DNA of 64,000 nucleotides from UBA1724 sp963621575 (GTDB lineage: Bacteria > Verrucomicrobiota > Lentisphaeria > Oligosphaerales > Oligosphaeraceae): positions 1 to 64,000 of the forward strand of contig CAVFEH010000012.1 in NCBI GenBank assembly GCA_963621575.1, in the 5' to 3' direction. The first letter of the stretch is position 1, and every line of letters begins with the position of its first letter. The translations under genes and the position numbers were made by a program. The notes under the pieces were generated by a model. The model did no database searches. It was not told the DNA's origin and saw only the letters and a program-made list of their open reading frames with translations. Below are positions 16,609 to 25,189 of the stretch, in pieces.

Positions 16609-18186
16609 ATGCGCGTTTCTTCTGCGGAGTATCTGAAGCGGGACGACTTACGGGGGCTGTATCCTGGCCAATTGAATGGCGTAACCGCCCGTTGTCTAGG
16701 CCGTGCTGCATGCCGTCTTTTGCGGGAGAAATGCGGTTGTGGGGATAATCCGCTCCTGGGCGTCGGCTATGACTGCCGTCTAGGCAGCCTGGAGCTGGCG
16801 CAGGGGCTGATGCTAGGCTTCCAGGAGGCCGGCGGACGCTGCCTTCTGGCCGGGCAAGTCTCCACGGAACACGTCTATTACCTGTGCGGACGGGAGGATC
16901 TCTCCCTGGACGCCGGGGTCATGATAACCGCCTCCCACAACCCCAAGGAATACGACGGCATGAAATTCGTCCACGCCGGATGCCTCCCCTTCACCCACGA
17001 GGAACTGGCATTCCTGGGGACCGTGGCGGACGAGATGATGGCAAGGGACTTCGCCGTCCCCGCCATGGATTTCGCCCGGTATGCCCGCGACATGTTCGCT
17101 CTGGCGAACCTGGACGCCCTGCCCGATGCCAAGGAAACCATGTTGCGACTCCTTGTGCTGGCGGGTGGCGGCATGGGCGGCGTCGCCTTCACGCCTCTGG
17201 CGGAGCTTCTAAAGGCCAAGGGCATTGAAACCACCATCCTGGAAGGCGAGCTCGACGGAAACTTCCCCCAAGGCGTTCCGAATCCGCTGTCGCCCGCCTT
17301 TATGAAACGCCTGGGCGAAGCCACTCGAAACGTCGGCGCCGACCTGGGAATCGGCTTCGACGGCGACGCAGACCGCGTCGGCTTCGTGGGCGCCAACGGG
17401 CAGGAGATCCTCCCCGCGCACGTCTTCGCCCTCATTGCAAGGGAGAAGGTGCGCCGCACGGCCCCCGGCATCCGTCCCGTCGTAATGAAGAACCTGTGCT
17501 GTTCCCGGCTGATAGAGGACCTCTTTCCCGCCAACGGTCCAGTGGAGCTCGTGGAGACCTCCGTGGGACATGGCCGCATCAAGCTCCTTATGCGTTCGAA
17601 AGAGTACGCCTCCCGGGTGGTCTTCGCCGGGGAACACTCCGGGCACTACTTCTACCCAGAATTCCACTTCATGGACAGCGGGGTGCTCACCTGTCTGAAC
17701 ATGATCGGAATCCTCCGTAATCTGCGCGCAGAGGCCAAACAATCCCTCGCCGGCATCCTCGAAGGTTGGAGGAAAAACTACCACTGGAGCGGCGAGCAGA
17801 ATTACTCCATGGCCTCGACGGAAGACACAAAGCAGGCCATGGCGCATGTAGCCGAAAAAGCCGCACTCCTCCCCGGGGGGGTGCGCTACGAGGTGCGGCT
17901 GGACGCCGACGCCGGAGTCCACCGAGTCCTGCCCGCCCCGCAGGGCGCGCCCTACGCCCCCGCAGCCCTCTCCGCCCCCGATCTGAAATTCCGCTTCGAC
18001 CAGGGCGGCCACGGCTGGTGGTTCGTCCTGCACCCCTCCGGCAACGAGTCGATACTCCGCTTGAATGTGGAGGGATGGGGCCCCGATTGCGTCGCGCTCT
18101 GTCAGAAGGGACAGTCCCTGCTGGCGGGCCTCCTCCGGGAAAGCGGCGCAAACTTCCAAACGTGCGACACTCCCAGGAGCACATAA
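16609..18186 (+). CDS. Phosphomannomutase/phosphoglucomutase family protein
   Basis: A 525-aa alpha-D-phosphohexomutase that moves phosphate between C1 and C6 of a hexose, supplying sugar-1-phosphates for nucleotide sugars and polysaccharides. The active-site phosphoserine loop is MITASHNPKEYDG (about residues 105-117), the metal loop is GFDGDADRVGF, and the sugar-specificity loop GEHSGHYFY is present. The fourth domain is recognisable near the C-terminus. ATG 16609 has GGAAGG just upstream and starts at the expected domain boundary. The sequence does not decide between mannose and glucose. hisI follows by 31 bp. Confidence 0.88.
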   Translation: MRVSSAEYLKRDDLRGLYPGQLNGVTARCLGRAACRLLREKCGCGDNPLLGVGYDCRLGSLELAQGLMLGFQEAGGRCLLAGQVSTEHVYYLCGREDLSLDAGVMITASHNPKEYDGMKFVHAGCLPFTHEELAFLGTVADEMMARDFAVPAMDFARYARDMFALANLDALPDAKETMLRLLVLAGGGMGGVAFTPLAELLKAKGIETTILEGELDGNFPQGVPNPLSPAFMKRLGEATRNVGADLGIGFDGDADRVGFVGANGQEILPAHVFALIAREKVRRTAPGIRPVVMKNLCCSRLIEDLFPANGPVELVETSVGHGRIKLLMRSKEYASRVVFAGEHSGHYFYPEFHFMDSGVLTCLNMIGILRNLRAEAKQSLAGILEGWRKNYHWSGEQNYSMASTEDTKQAMAHVAEKAALLPGGVRYEVRLDADAGVHRVLPAPQGAPYAPAALSAPDLKFRFDQGGHGWWFVLHPSGNESILRLNVEGWGPDCVALCQKGQSLLAGLLRESGANFQTCDTPRST

Positions 18187-18217
18187 ACCATCCTCCCCCC
18201 TCTCGCCAGGACCCACC

Positions 18218-18607
18218 ATGATCGAACTCAATTTCTCAAAAAACACCGACGGATTCATCCCCGCCATCGCACAAGACTACCGGACCGGAACAGTCCTGAT
18301 GCTGGGATACATGAACCGCGAGGCCTGGGAACAAACCCTCAAGACCGGCATCGCCACCTATTGGAGCCGCAGCCGCAAACGCCTCTGGGTCAAGGGAGAA
18401 AGCTCCGGAAATATCCAGAAAATCCACGAAATCCTCGTGGACTGCGACCGCGACACCATCCTCATGAAAGTGGAACAGATCGGCGGCGCCGCCTGCCACG
18501 AGGGATATCCTTCCTGCTTCTTCCGGCAAGTCACCCCTGGGGGAGAACTCCGCATAGTCGAAGAACGAGTCTTTGACCCCACCACCGTCTACGGCGCACA
18601 CTCCTGA
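18218..18607 (+). CDS. hisI: Phosphoribosyl-AMP cyclohydrolase
   Basis: Opens the adenine ring of phosphoribosyl-AMP in histidine biosynthesis (third step). The 129-aa monofunctional protein has YWSRSRKRLWVKGESSGN, the D-x-D-x-D magnesium site (VDCDRDT) and zinc cysteines in AACHEGYPSCFF. There is no HisE domain, so the pyrophosphohydrolase must be elsewhere. No other his gene is in the window; its neighbour is a sugar mutase, so it is not part of a compact his operon. ATG 18218 follows a longer frame that overlaps the upstream gene. Confidence 0.93.
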   Translation: MIELNFSKNTDGFIPAIAQDYRTGTVLMLGYMNREAWEQTLKTGIATYWSRSRKRLWVKGESSGNIQKIHEILVDCDRDTILMKVEQIGGAACHEGYPSCFFRQVTPGGELRIVEERVFDPTTVYGAHS

Positions 18608-18807
18608 CGGATCTGACACGCACCGAAGAAAAACAGGAGACAGAAGGGAGGCTATGCCAGGGGGGGGTGCCACCCCTCGCCGGAAATCGACCGGTGCGTG
18701 CGCCACGGCGCCCAATGGACGCGCATAGACACCGACGGCGCTATCTCTCCGAGAAATATCCAGGGAGCGAAAGCTCCCCATCGCAAATCGCTTGCCGCTT
18801 CCTGGCA

Positions 18808-18850
18808 ATAACATCACAATGCACTGTATTGCACGGCATTGCGATGTTAT
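18808..18850. repeat. 15-bp inverted repeat overlapping the dnaA stop
   Basis: Arms ATAACATCACAATGC (18808-18822) and GCATTGCGATGTTAT (18836-18850) pair with one mismatch around a 13-base loop. The right arm contains the dnaA stop codon. No T-run follows in either direction, so it is more likely a 3'-end processing or protective stem than an intrinsic terminator. The 200 bp between it and hisI show no gene, only an 8-G run at 18660-18667. Confidence 0.6.
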
Positions 18851-20316
18851 CCATTTTCGTATATTTTTCTTTCCAGGTCTGCGATTTCCTGTCGGAAGTC
18901 TTCGGAGTTTTCGATTTTCTTTTCGACGACGGAGATCGAATGCAGGACTGTGGGATGGCTCTTGTCGAATCCGGCGGCGATTTCAGGGAGAGACTTCTCG
19001 GTCATTTTCCGGGAGAGGTACATCGCGATTTGCCGGGGGACGGTGATTTCGCTCTGTCGGCTCTTGCCGCGCATGTCCTGGATACGGACATCGTAACGTC
19101 GTGCAACAAACTCCTGGATCCGGCTGACGGTAAGTTGCATGGCGGCGTCGACCTCGAATTTATTTCCGACGACCTTGTCAACCAGCGCCTTGGTGACTTC
19201 CTGATAGCGTTGGAGAGGGACCATGTCGAGATAGGCCTGGAGGGTAAGGAGAGAGCTTTCCAGGTTCCGTACATTGCTCTTGATGCGTTGCGCCAGATAC
19301 TCCAGGATGTCATTGGGGAGTTTCCTGGAGAAGGCATGCTGCTTTTCCTCCAAGATGGCGACGCGGGTCTGAAGATCGGGTGGCGTGATATCCACGGTGA
19401 GTCCCCATTCAAATCGGGAAACCAGTCGTTTTTCCAGTCCCGGCATATCCTGCGGTATGCGGTCGGAGGCGCAGACAATCTGCCTGTGTCCGTTGTAAAG
19501 TTCATTGAAGGTATGGAAGAACTCCTCCTGCATGCCATCCTTTCCGCAGAAGAACTGCACATCGTCAATGAGGAGCACATCCACATTGCGGAAGCGCTGG
19601 CGGAATTCCCGCATGGACTGCTGGGCATTTCCTCCGCGGACAGCCTCCACGTAGAGATTGCCGAACTGCTCGCTGGGCATATAGACTGCCTTTTTGCGGG
19701 GATCCCGCTCCACGACCTCACGCGCAATGGCCTGGAGGAGGTGTGTCTTTCCCAGCCCGCTGGGACCGTGGATGAAGAGGGGGTTCTTGGATTCGCCGGG
19801 GTGTGCCGCCACTTCCTTGCAGCAGGTGAAGGCGAATTGCGTGTTTTCGCCCACCACGAACGTCTGGAAGGAGAAAAGTCGATTCAGGCTCTTCAGGGTC
19901 GTCTCGGCCTGTGCGAGCTCTCGGGAGGAGGGCGCTCCGGAAGCGGCGGCAGATGCCGTCGCCGGCGTCGCTGCATTCCCGACGCCGGCCTGGTCAACGG
20001 CCGACTCGTTGTTCTTGGCGTTGTAGGCGCCGGCCTGGAAAAGGACCTCCACGTGACGTCCCAGGACCTTTTCCAGGCAGAACTCCACATCACTGCGGTA
20101 GTTTTCGGCCCAATCCAGGAAAGAGTCCGGGGGGAAGCCCAGGACGAACTGGTCGTCGGTGAGGGAGACAGGGGACGCGGCGGCGGGACCGAACCACATA
20201 TTGACCACCCGAGGGGTGATTCGCTCGTCCAGCAAACGGCAACACTGCTCCCAGAAGAAAGATAGATTTTCGGGCTTTTCCAGCGCCATTACGGTTGAAA
20301 TTGACTCTTGCGCCAT
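18847..20316 (-). CDS. dnaA: Chromosomal replication initiator DnaA
   Basis: AAA+ initiator that binds DnaA boxes and opens the origin. The 489-aa protein has domain I at the N-terminus (FFWEQCCRLLDERI), an Ala/Ser-rich linker (about 105-140), the ATPase domain with Walker A GPSGLGKTHLL and Walker B LLIDDVQFF, and a C-terminal DNA-binding domain with VPRQIAMYLSRKM. The usual DHTTV-type signature reads DKSHPTVLH here (S453, H454, P455), altering two of the three residues that read bases in the major groove of E. coli DnaA. ATG 20316 or 20289 are both possible starts. The gene stands alone, without dnaN next to it, and has no clear ribosome site. Confidence 0.95.
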   Translation of the reverse strand: MAQESISTVMALEKPENLSFFWEQCCRLLDERITPRVVNMWFGPAAASPVSLTDDQFVLGFPPDSFLDWAENYRSDVEFCLEKVLGRHVEVLFQAGAYNAKNNESAVDQAGVGNAATPATASAAASGAPSSRELAQAETTLKSLNRLFSFQTFVVGENTQFAFTCCKEVAAHPGESKNPLFIHGPSGLGKTHLLQAIAREVVERDPRKKAVYMPSEQFGNLYVEAVRGGNAQQSMREFRQRFRNVDVLLIDDVQFFCGKDGMQEEFFHTFNELYNGHRQIVCASDRIPQDMPGLEKRLVSRFEWGLTVDITPPDLQTRVAILEEKQHAFSRKLPNDILEYLAQRIKSNVRNLESSLLTLQAYLDMVPLQRYQEVTKALVDKVVGNKFEVDAAMQLTVSRIQEFVARRYDVRIQDMRGKSRQSEITVPRQIAMYLSRKMTEKSLPEIAAGFDKSHPTVLHSISVVEKKIENSEDFRQEIADLERKIYENG

Positions 20317-20406
20317 TCCCGGGGCGTTTTCCCTCGAAAATGGAAGGATGTAAGATTTGTGGGTGAGGAGGGATCCGGCTCCCCCGCGAGCCGCAGGCAT
20401 CCGCAC

Positions 20407-21093
20407 CGGGAAAGTGTGAAGTCCGCCAGGGACAAAAGAGCCGGCCAGATCGTCAACGGGGAATTGCCCCGCTGGCGTCTAGACGGCACACAGGGAAAAC
20501 AGAAACGCCACGTCGCCTTCAGGGGAAGAGGTGCGCCCCGTCTGACGGAACCACCGGGGGATCCCCCGGGATGCGCTCCGGCGCGATCACGGCATGGGAG
20601 GAAAGTAAGCTGTCTTCCGCAGTCTTACAAGCCCCAAACACTCCACAACAGATGAATTTTCTGCCATTTTCCCCGTAAGTCCTTGACCACGCCCAGAGGA
20701 AAAATTTTTCTACAATTTTTCCGGGTTCCCGGGGGGGTCTTGGCACGATTCTTCCGGCACAGCGTATTCCTGCGAAAAGACATGCATTTTCACCGTTCAT
20801 CAAAGTCCCCGAACACCAAAGACATGCAGAGTTCTCTACAACCTTTTTACAAGTTATGTACAGGATTCTTTCAAAATACCGCGAATTTATTAGGCAAAAA
20901 AATCACAGATTGATTTTTTTTTAGGTGGGAATGACTCACAGAGGATCTTGCCGTGAGGGCTTTCTTGTGGATTCCGCCTTGAAAGTCAGTGCGAAACGAA
21001 GTTGCCGCGAATTTCCTGCGCGACGAGAATGAAGTCCTCCTCACGCCGGAGGCGGCAAACCCTCCCGTCCTTTGAGCGTTCCCCGCGGCGGGT
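20407..21093. other. Gene-free 687-bp region upstream of dnaA with an AT-rich segment
   Basis: No coding region is supported. The part near dnaA holds a perfect 16-bp palindrome (20554-20569, CCGGGGGATCCCCCGG). From about 20690 to 20935 the sequence is strikingly AT-rich for this genome and contains DnaA-box-like nonamers TTTTCTACA (20706-20714), TTCTCTACA (20832-20840) and TTATGTACA (20854-20862), each two mismatches from TTATCCACA, plus the weaker CTTTTTACA (20843-20851). This is a candidate origin or autoregulatory region for dnaA; it must also contain the dnaA promoter. The call rests on position, AT content and eye-matched sites only. Confidence 0.4.
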
Positions 21094-22068
21094 TCAACGT
21101 CTGCGGCGTTGAAATTCGTCTTTCAGATCATCGAGGAGGTTTTCGACGGAAATGCCCTCGGCGGCGGCGCGGAAGTTCAGGATGATGCGATGACGAGTCA
21201 CGGGCAGGAGAAGCGTAAGGAGGTCCTCCTGACAGACATTCCCGCGTCCCCGAAGGAGCGCCCGGGCCTTTCCTGCCTGGATCAGGGCCTGCGCGGCACG
21301 ACTGCCAGCACCCCATTTGACAAATTTCCGGAAACGGGGGAGGCACTGTTCCGATTGTGGACGAGTAGCGGCGCACAGCCATACGGAGTCCTCCACCAAG
21401 GAGGGCGGCACCACGATCTCCTGGCAGAAGGCCTGCAGTCCCAGAAGCTGTCCGACCTCCAGGACAGGCTCCAGCTCAGGAAGGGCGGCGCCAGTGGTGG
21501 CGGCGACCATCCGGGCCTCCTCCTGCAGAGGAAGGTAGTCCATAACGATATTGAGGAGGAATCGGTCCAGCTGTGCCTCAGGAAGCGGATAGGTTCCTTC
21601 CAACTCCAGCTGGTTCTGGGTAGCCAGCACAAAGAAGGGCCGCGGGAGTGGGCGGGTTGCGCCGCCCACGGTGACCTGCCCCTCTCCCATGGCCTCCAAG
21701 AGCGCACTCTGGGTCTTGGGGGGCGTTCGGTTCACCTCGTCCGCCAGCAGAAACTGGGCGAAGACGGGCCCCTCCTGGAAGCGCAGCCGACGGTGTCCGG
21801 TCTCCGGGTCCTCCTCCAGAAATTCACCGCCCAGGATATCGGAGGGCATGAGATCGGGAGTGAACTGGATGCGCCGGAAGGAGAGTCCCAAAAGCCGCGA
21901 AAGGCTCTTCACCAGCGTGGTCTTGCCAAGCCCGGGCACGCCTGTCAACAACGCATGACCGCCCGCCAACAATGCCGTTAACAGCTGTTCCACCGCTTCC
22001 TCCTGGCCAATGAAGACACGACGCAACTGCTCGCGAAGAAGAGGAAGCTGGGGAAAACGGGAATCCAT
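21094..22068 (-). CDS. MoxR family AAA ATPase
   Basis: A 324-aa MoxR-type AAA+ ATPase, a chaperone-like protein that usually works with VWA-domain proteins. Walker A is GVPGLGKTTL, Walker B LLADEVNRTPPKTQSALLEAM region, sensor 1 ATQNQLELEGTYPLPEAQLDRF, followed by the helical lid domain with TRHRIILNF. ATG 22068 starts the conserved part; upstream in-frame sequence is non-coding. The usual partners (DUF58, VWA/BatA proteins) are absent on both sides: a gene-free region lies on each flank. It is therefore an isolated MoxR in this window. Confidence 0.9.
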   Translation of the reverse strand: MDSRFPQLPLLREQLRRVFIGQEEAVEQLLTALLAGGHALLTGVPGLGKTTLVKSLSRLLGLSFRRIQFTPDLMPSDILGGEFLEEDPETGHRRLRFQEGPVFAQFLLADEVNRTPPKTQSALLEAMGEGQVTVGGATRPLPRPFFVLATQNQLELEGTYPLPEAQLDRFLLNIVMDYLPLQEEARMVAATTGAALPELEPVLEVGQLLGLQAFCQEIVVPPSLVEDSVWLCAATRPQSEQCLPRFRKFVKWGAGSRAAQALIQAGKARALLRGRGNVCQEDLLTLLLPVTRHRIILNFRAAAEGISVENLLDDLKDEFQRRRR

Positions 22069-22620
22069 AATTCCGAAGAAAAGAGGGTGGGGATAGAAGG
22101 AAGTGGCGAAGTCAGGATTTGGCGCCGAAAGCCCCGCGCAGGAATTTACCGGCGGCCTGCATGGAACGGGCCCGTTATTGGTGCGCGGGAAATGGGCCGT
22201 GCAATGGCCGCAGTGGCCGGAACTGTTCTTTCCAGAGAGGGGTGACACCGTGATGCCTCACACCACGGCTCATGCCTGCAGAAAACTTCCAAGGAACGGA
22301 AGGCCGTCCCCCGTCCCTCGTCTGGATTCTTCCGCCAAGGCGGCATGGGTGCCGTTTCCTCAGGGGGCCAATCGGTTGCAGGCAGCATGGGGACCTGGCC
22401 TGCGGCGCTCCCTCGCGGCAAGGCTACATTACACCGTTTCCCGCCCAGGGAATCGTCTGCGGGATAACCTAATGCCAGCCCACGGGATTTCCTCGTTCGC
22501 ACCTCATTCCCAAGGGCGTCGCGCATTGGCGGCGCGCACGCCATCACCGGGTTTTTCCCCGGCGACGGATCTGTCGGCAGCCCCCTGGCCAAACTTCCTC
22601 CTTTCCCTATTCTTACCACA
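22069..22620. other. Gene-free 552-bp divergent intergenic region
   Basis: Lies between the reverse MoxR gene and forward ettA, so it should carry both promoters. I see no RNA gene, long repeat or convincing promoter. An open frame crosses it on the forward strand but has no coding character and overlaps ettA out of frame. The last 60 bases before ettA are pyrimidine-rich without a Shine-Dalgarno site. Confidence 0.5.
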
Positions 22621-24288
22621 ATGCCTCCCCAATTCGTATTCCAGATGCTCGGCATGTCGAAGTTCTACGGAGACAAGCCTGTGCTGCAGAACTTCAATCT
22701 CTCCTTTTACCTGGGCGCCAAGATCGGCATCGTGGGTGACAACGGCGCCGGCAAGTCCACGCTTTTGCGGATCATGGCGGGCGAGGACACGGAAATCCTG
22801 GGCACGGCGACGATTACGAAGGGCATGCGTGTCTTGCTGGTGCCCCAGGAGCCGCGGTTGAATCCGGAGAAGACGGTGCGTGGGAATTTGGAGGAGGCAA
22901 TGGCTCCCATCCAGGGGCTCATTGACCGCTACGACCAGGTCATGGAGAGAATGGGGGATCCGGATCTTTCCCAGAAAGAGACCGACAAGCTCAATGACGA
23001 ATTCGACTTCCTCCAGAACGAGATCGACCGTCTGGACGGCTGGAATCTGGACCACCTCCTGGATGTCGCCAGCGACGCACTTGTGCTCCCCCCCGATGAC
23101 GCGGATGTCACCAAGCTCTCCGGCGGCGAGCGTCGGCGGGTGGCCCTCTGCAAAGCGCTGCTGGCAAAGCCGGACCTGTTGCTGCTGGACGAGCCCACCA
23201 ACCACCTGGACGCCGAGACCATCGCCTGGCTGGAGAAGGCCCTCCGGGAATACCCCGGCACCGTCATCATCGTAACCCACGACCGGTACTTCCTGGACAA
23301 CATCACCAAGTGGATCCTGGAGATCGAGAACACCCGCGGCATTCCCTTCGAGGGGAACTACTCCTCCTGGCTGAAACAGAAGCAGGAGCTCCTCCGCCAG
23401 CAGGAGAAGAAGGAATCCGCCCGCCAGAAGCTGCTGGCCCGGGAGTTGGAGTGGATCTCCGCCACTCCCGCCGCCCGCCAGAAGCAGAACCAGGCCCGCA
23501 TCACACGCTACAACGAGCTGGCCTCCCAGAACTTCGAGCTGGAGCGCGACGAACTCACCATCCAGATCCCGCCAGGCGCCCGCCTGGGCGACAAGGTCCT
23601 CTCCGTGGAACACCTCACCAAAGCCTTCCCCGGGCGAGGCACACTCATCCAGGACGCATCCTTCACCGTGCCGCCTGGCGCCGTGGTGGGCCTCATCGGA
23701 CCCAACGGCACCGGCAAGACCACCCTCTTCCGCATGATCATGGGACTGGAAAAGCCAGATGCCGGCGAAATCCAAATCGGCTCCACCGTGGAGCTCTCCT
23801 ACATCGACCAAAACCGCGACGAACTGGTGGATTCCAGGACAGTCTACGAGGAGATCACCGACGACCAGGAAAACCTCCTGGTGGGCGGCAAGAGCATCAA
23901 TGGCCGCGCATACGTCTCCAAATTCAACTTCCGCGGTCCTGCCCAGCAAAAGCGGGTGGGGCAGCTCTCCGGCGGCGAGCGCAACCGGGTCCACTTGGCG
24001 AAGCTCCTGCGTCGCGGGGGGAACCTCATTCTTTTGGATGAACCCACCAACGACCTGGATGTGAATACAATGCGCGTCCTGGAAAACGCCATCCGGGACT
24101 TCACAGGCTGCGCCATGGTCATCAGCCACGACCGATACTTCCTTGACCGCATCTGCACCCACCTGCTCCTCTTCGAGGGCGACGGAAAGCTGGTCTGGTT
24201 CCCCGGAAACTTCGCCGAATACCAGGAAAAGTATCTTTCCGGAGAGGGCGGCTTCGCACACCGCCGCGAAAAGTATCGAACCTTCTAG
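22621..24288 (+). CDS. ettA: Energy-dependent translational throttle ABC-F ATPase EttA
   Basis: Cytoplasmic ABC-F protein that binds the ribosomal E site and gates the first elongation steps by ATP level. The 555-aa length, the N-terminus QFVFQMLGMSKFYGDKPVL and the overall layout match EttA rather than Uup or antibiotic-resistance members. It has two ATPase cassettes: Walker A GDNGAGKSTL and GPNGTGKTTL, signatures KLSGGERRR and QLSGGERNR, Walker B LLLLDEPTNHLD and LILLDEPTNDLD, separated by the basic/glutamine-rich linker (about 250-320). No membrane domain is present. The early part of the gene is poor in C-ending codons compared with the rest. Confidence 0.95.
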   Translation: MPPQFVFQMLGMSKFYGDKPVLQNFNLSFYLGAKIGIVGDNGAGKSTLLRIMAGEDTEILGTATITKGMRVLLVPQEPRLNPEKTVRGNLEEAMAPIQGLIDRYDQVMERMGDPDLSQKETDKLNDEFDFLQNEIDRLDGWNLDHLLDVASDALVLPPDDADVTKLSGGERRRVALCKALLAKPDLLLLDEPTNHLDAETIAWLEKALREYPGTVIIVTHDRYFLDNITKWILEIENTRGIPFEGNYSSWLKQKQELLRQQEKKESARQKLLARELEWISATPAARQKQNQARITRYNELASQNFELERDELTIQIPPGARLGDKVLSVEHLTKAFPGRGTLIQDASFTVPPGAVVGLIGPNGTGKTTLFRMIMGLEKPDAGEIQIGSTVELSYIDQNRDELVDSRTVYEEITDDQENLLVGGKSINGRAYVSKFNFRGPAQQKRVGQLSGGERNRVHLAKLLRRGGNLILLDEPTNDLDVNTMRVLENAIRDFTGCAMVISHDRYFLDRICTHLLLFEGDGKLVWFPGNFAEYQEKYLSGEGGFAHRREKYRTF

Positions 24289-24320
24289 AGGTCCCCCGCG
24301 GCGCGGAGGAGTCTGCAAAC

Positions 24321-24947
24321 ATGTTCTCCAAGGCCAAGACGCGGGAGCTCTTCCGAAGGCTGTCAGAGGTCATCGACCCGAAACCTGAGCTGGAATTCGC
24401 AAACGCCTTCCAGCTGCTGGTGGCGGTGGTGCTCTCCGCCCAGGCAACCGACCGCTCCGTAAATCAGTGCACCCGCGCCTTCTTTCCGACAAAAAAGACC
24501 CCGCAGGACATCCTGGACTGGGGGCCCGCGGCATTGGAAGAGGCCACGAGGAGCATCGGTCTCTATCATAACAAGTCCCGCGCCATCATCGGATTGTGTG
24601 AGAAGATCCTGCGGGACTTCCAAGGGGAGGTCCCGCATACCCGCGAGGAGCTCATGACGCTCCCGGGCGTAGGCTGGAAGACCGCCAGTGTGGTCATGAA
24701 CATCGCCTTCGGCGCCCCCACGGTCGCCGTGGACACCCATATCTTCCGCGTCGCCAACCGCACCGGACTGGCCCCCGCAAAGACAGCCGAAGCCGTCTCC
24801 CGCCTCCTGGAAGCCCGCACCCCGAAAGAATACCTCAAAAACGCGCACCACTACCTCCTCCTCCACGGAAGATACACCTGCACCGCGAGAAACCCGAAGT
24901 GTGACGCATGTGCACTTGCGGATCTTTGCGCATTGCGCAACAAGTAA
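24321..24947 (+). CDS. nth: Endonuclease III
   Basis: Bifunctional DNA glycosylase/AP lyase for oxidised pyrimidines in base excision repair. The 208-aa protein has the helix-hairpin-helix LPGVGWKTA with catalytic Lys120, catalytic Asp138 in VDTHIFRV, and the C-terminal 4Fe-4S loop with spacing C-x6-C-x2-C-x5-C (CTARNPKC, then CALADLC). Numbering of the catalytic pair matches the E. coli enzyme exactly. A strong GGAGGAG ribosome site lies 9 bp before the ATG, unlike the upstream ettA; the gap to ettA is 32 bp, so they are probably co-transcribed. Confidence 0.95.
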   Translation: MFSKAKTRELFRRLSEVIDPKPELEFANAFQLLVAVVLSAQATDRSVNQCTRAFFPTKKTPQDILDWGPAALEEATRSIGLYHNKSRAIIGLCEKILRDFQGEVPHTREELMTLPGVGWKTASVVMNIAFGAPTVAVDTHIFRVANRTGLAPAKTAEAVSRLLEARTPKEYLKNAHHYLLLHGRYTCTARNPKCDACALADLCALRNK

Positions 24948-25189
24948 GTTCTTGTCAAGGGGGGGAGGGATGGCGCCCCGTGTCCATGCCGGCGCTGCCT
25001 GGGACGCCACGCCGCCGCCCCCTGTTTTTCTGTTTTTTCTCCCCTGAAAGAGGGTGCTGCGGAATTACAGTATGGTCGCTTCTTCACGGAGGGGACTGAG
25101 GGGTGTTTCCCCATTGCGTCCCCGAGGGAAGAAGGCTCCCTTGTTGGTGTTTTCCCTGCAGTTCCACGTTCCCCAAAACTTTTTTCATC

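Noticed and set aside
18667..20265. A 532-codon forward frame over dnaA
   Set aside because: It is the antisense of dnaA, which has clear domains on the reverse strand.
20690..20935. A confident oriC call
   Set aside because: The DnaA-box-like sites are each two mismatches from consensus, and gene orientation does not switch clearly around the region, so it is listed only as a candidate.
22103..22861. Forward open frame between MoxR and ettA
   Set aside because: It has no family similarity or coding character and overlaps ettA in a different frame.
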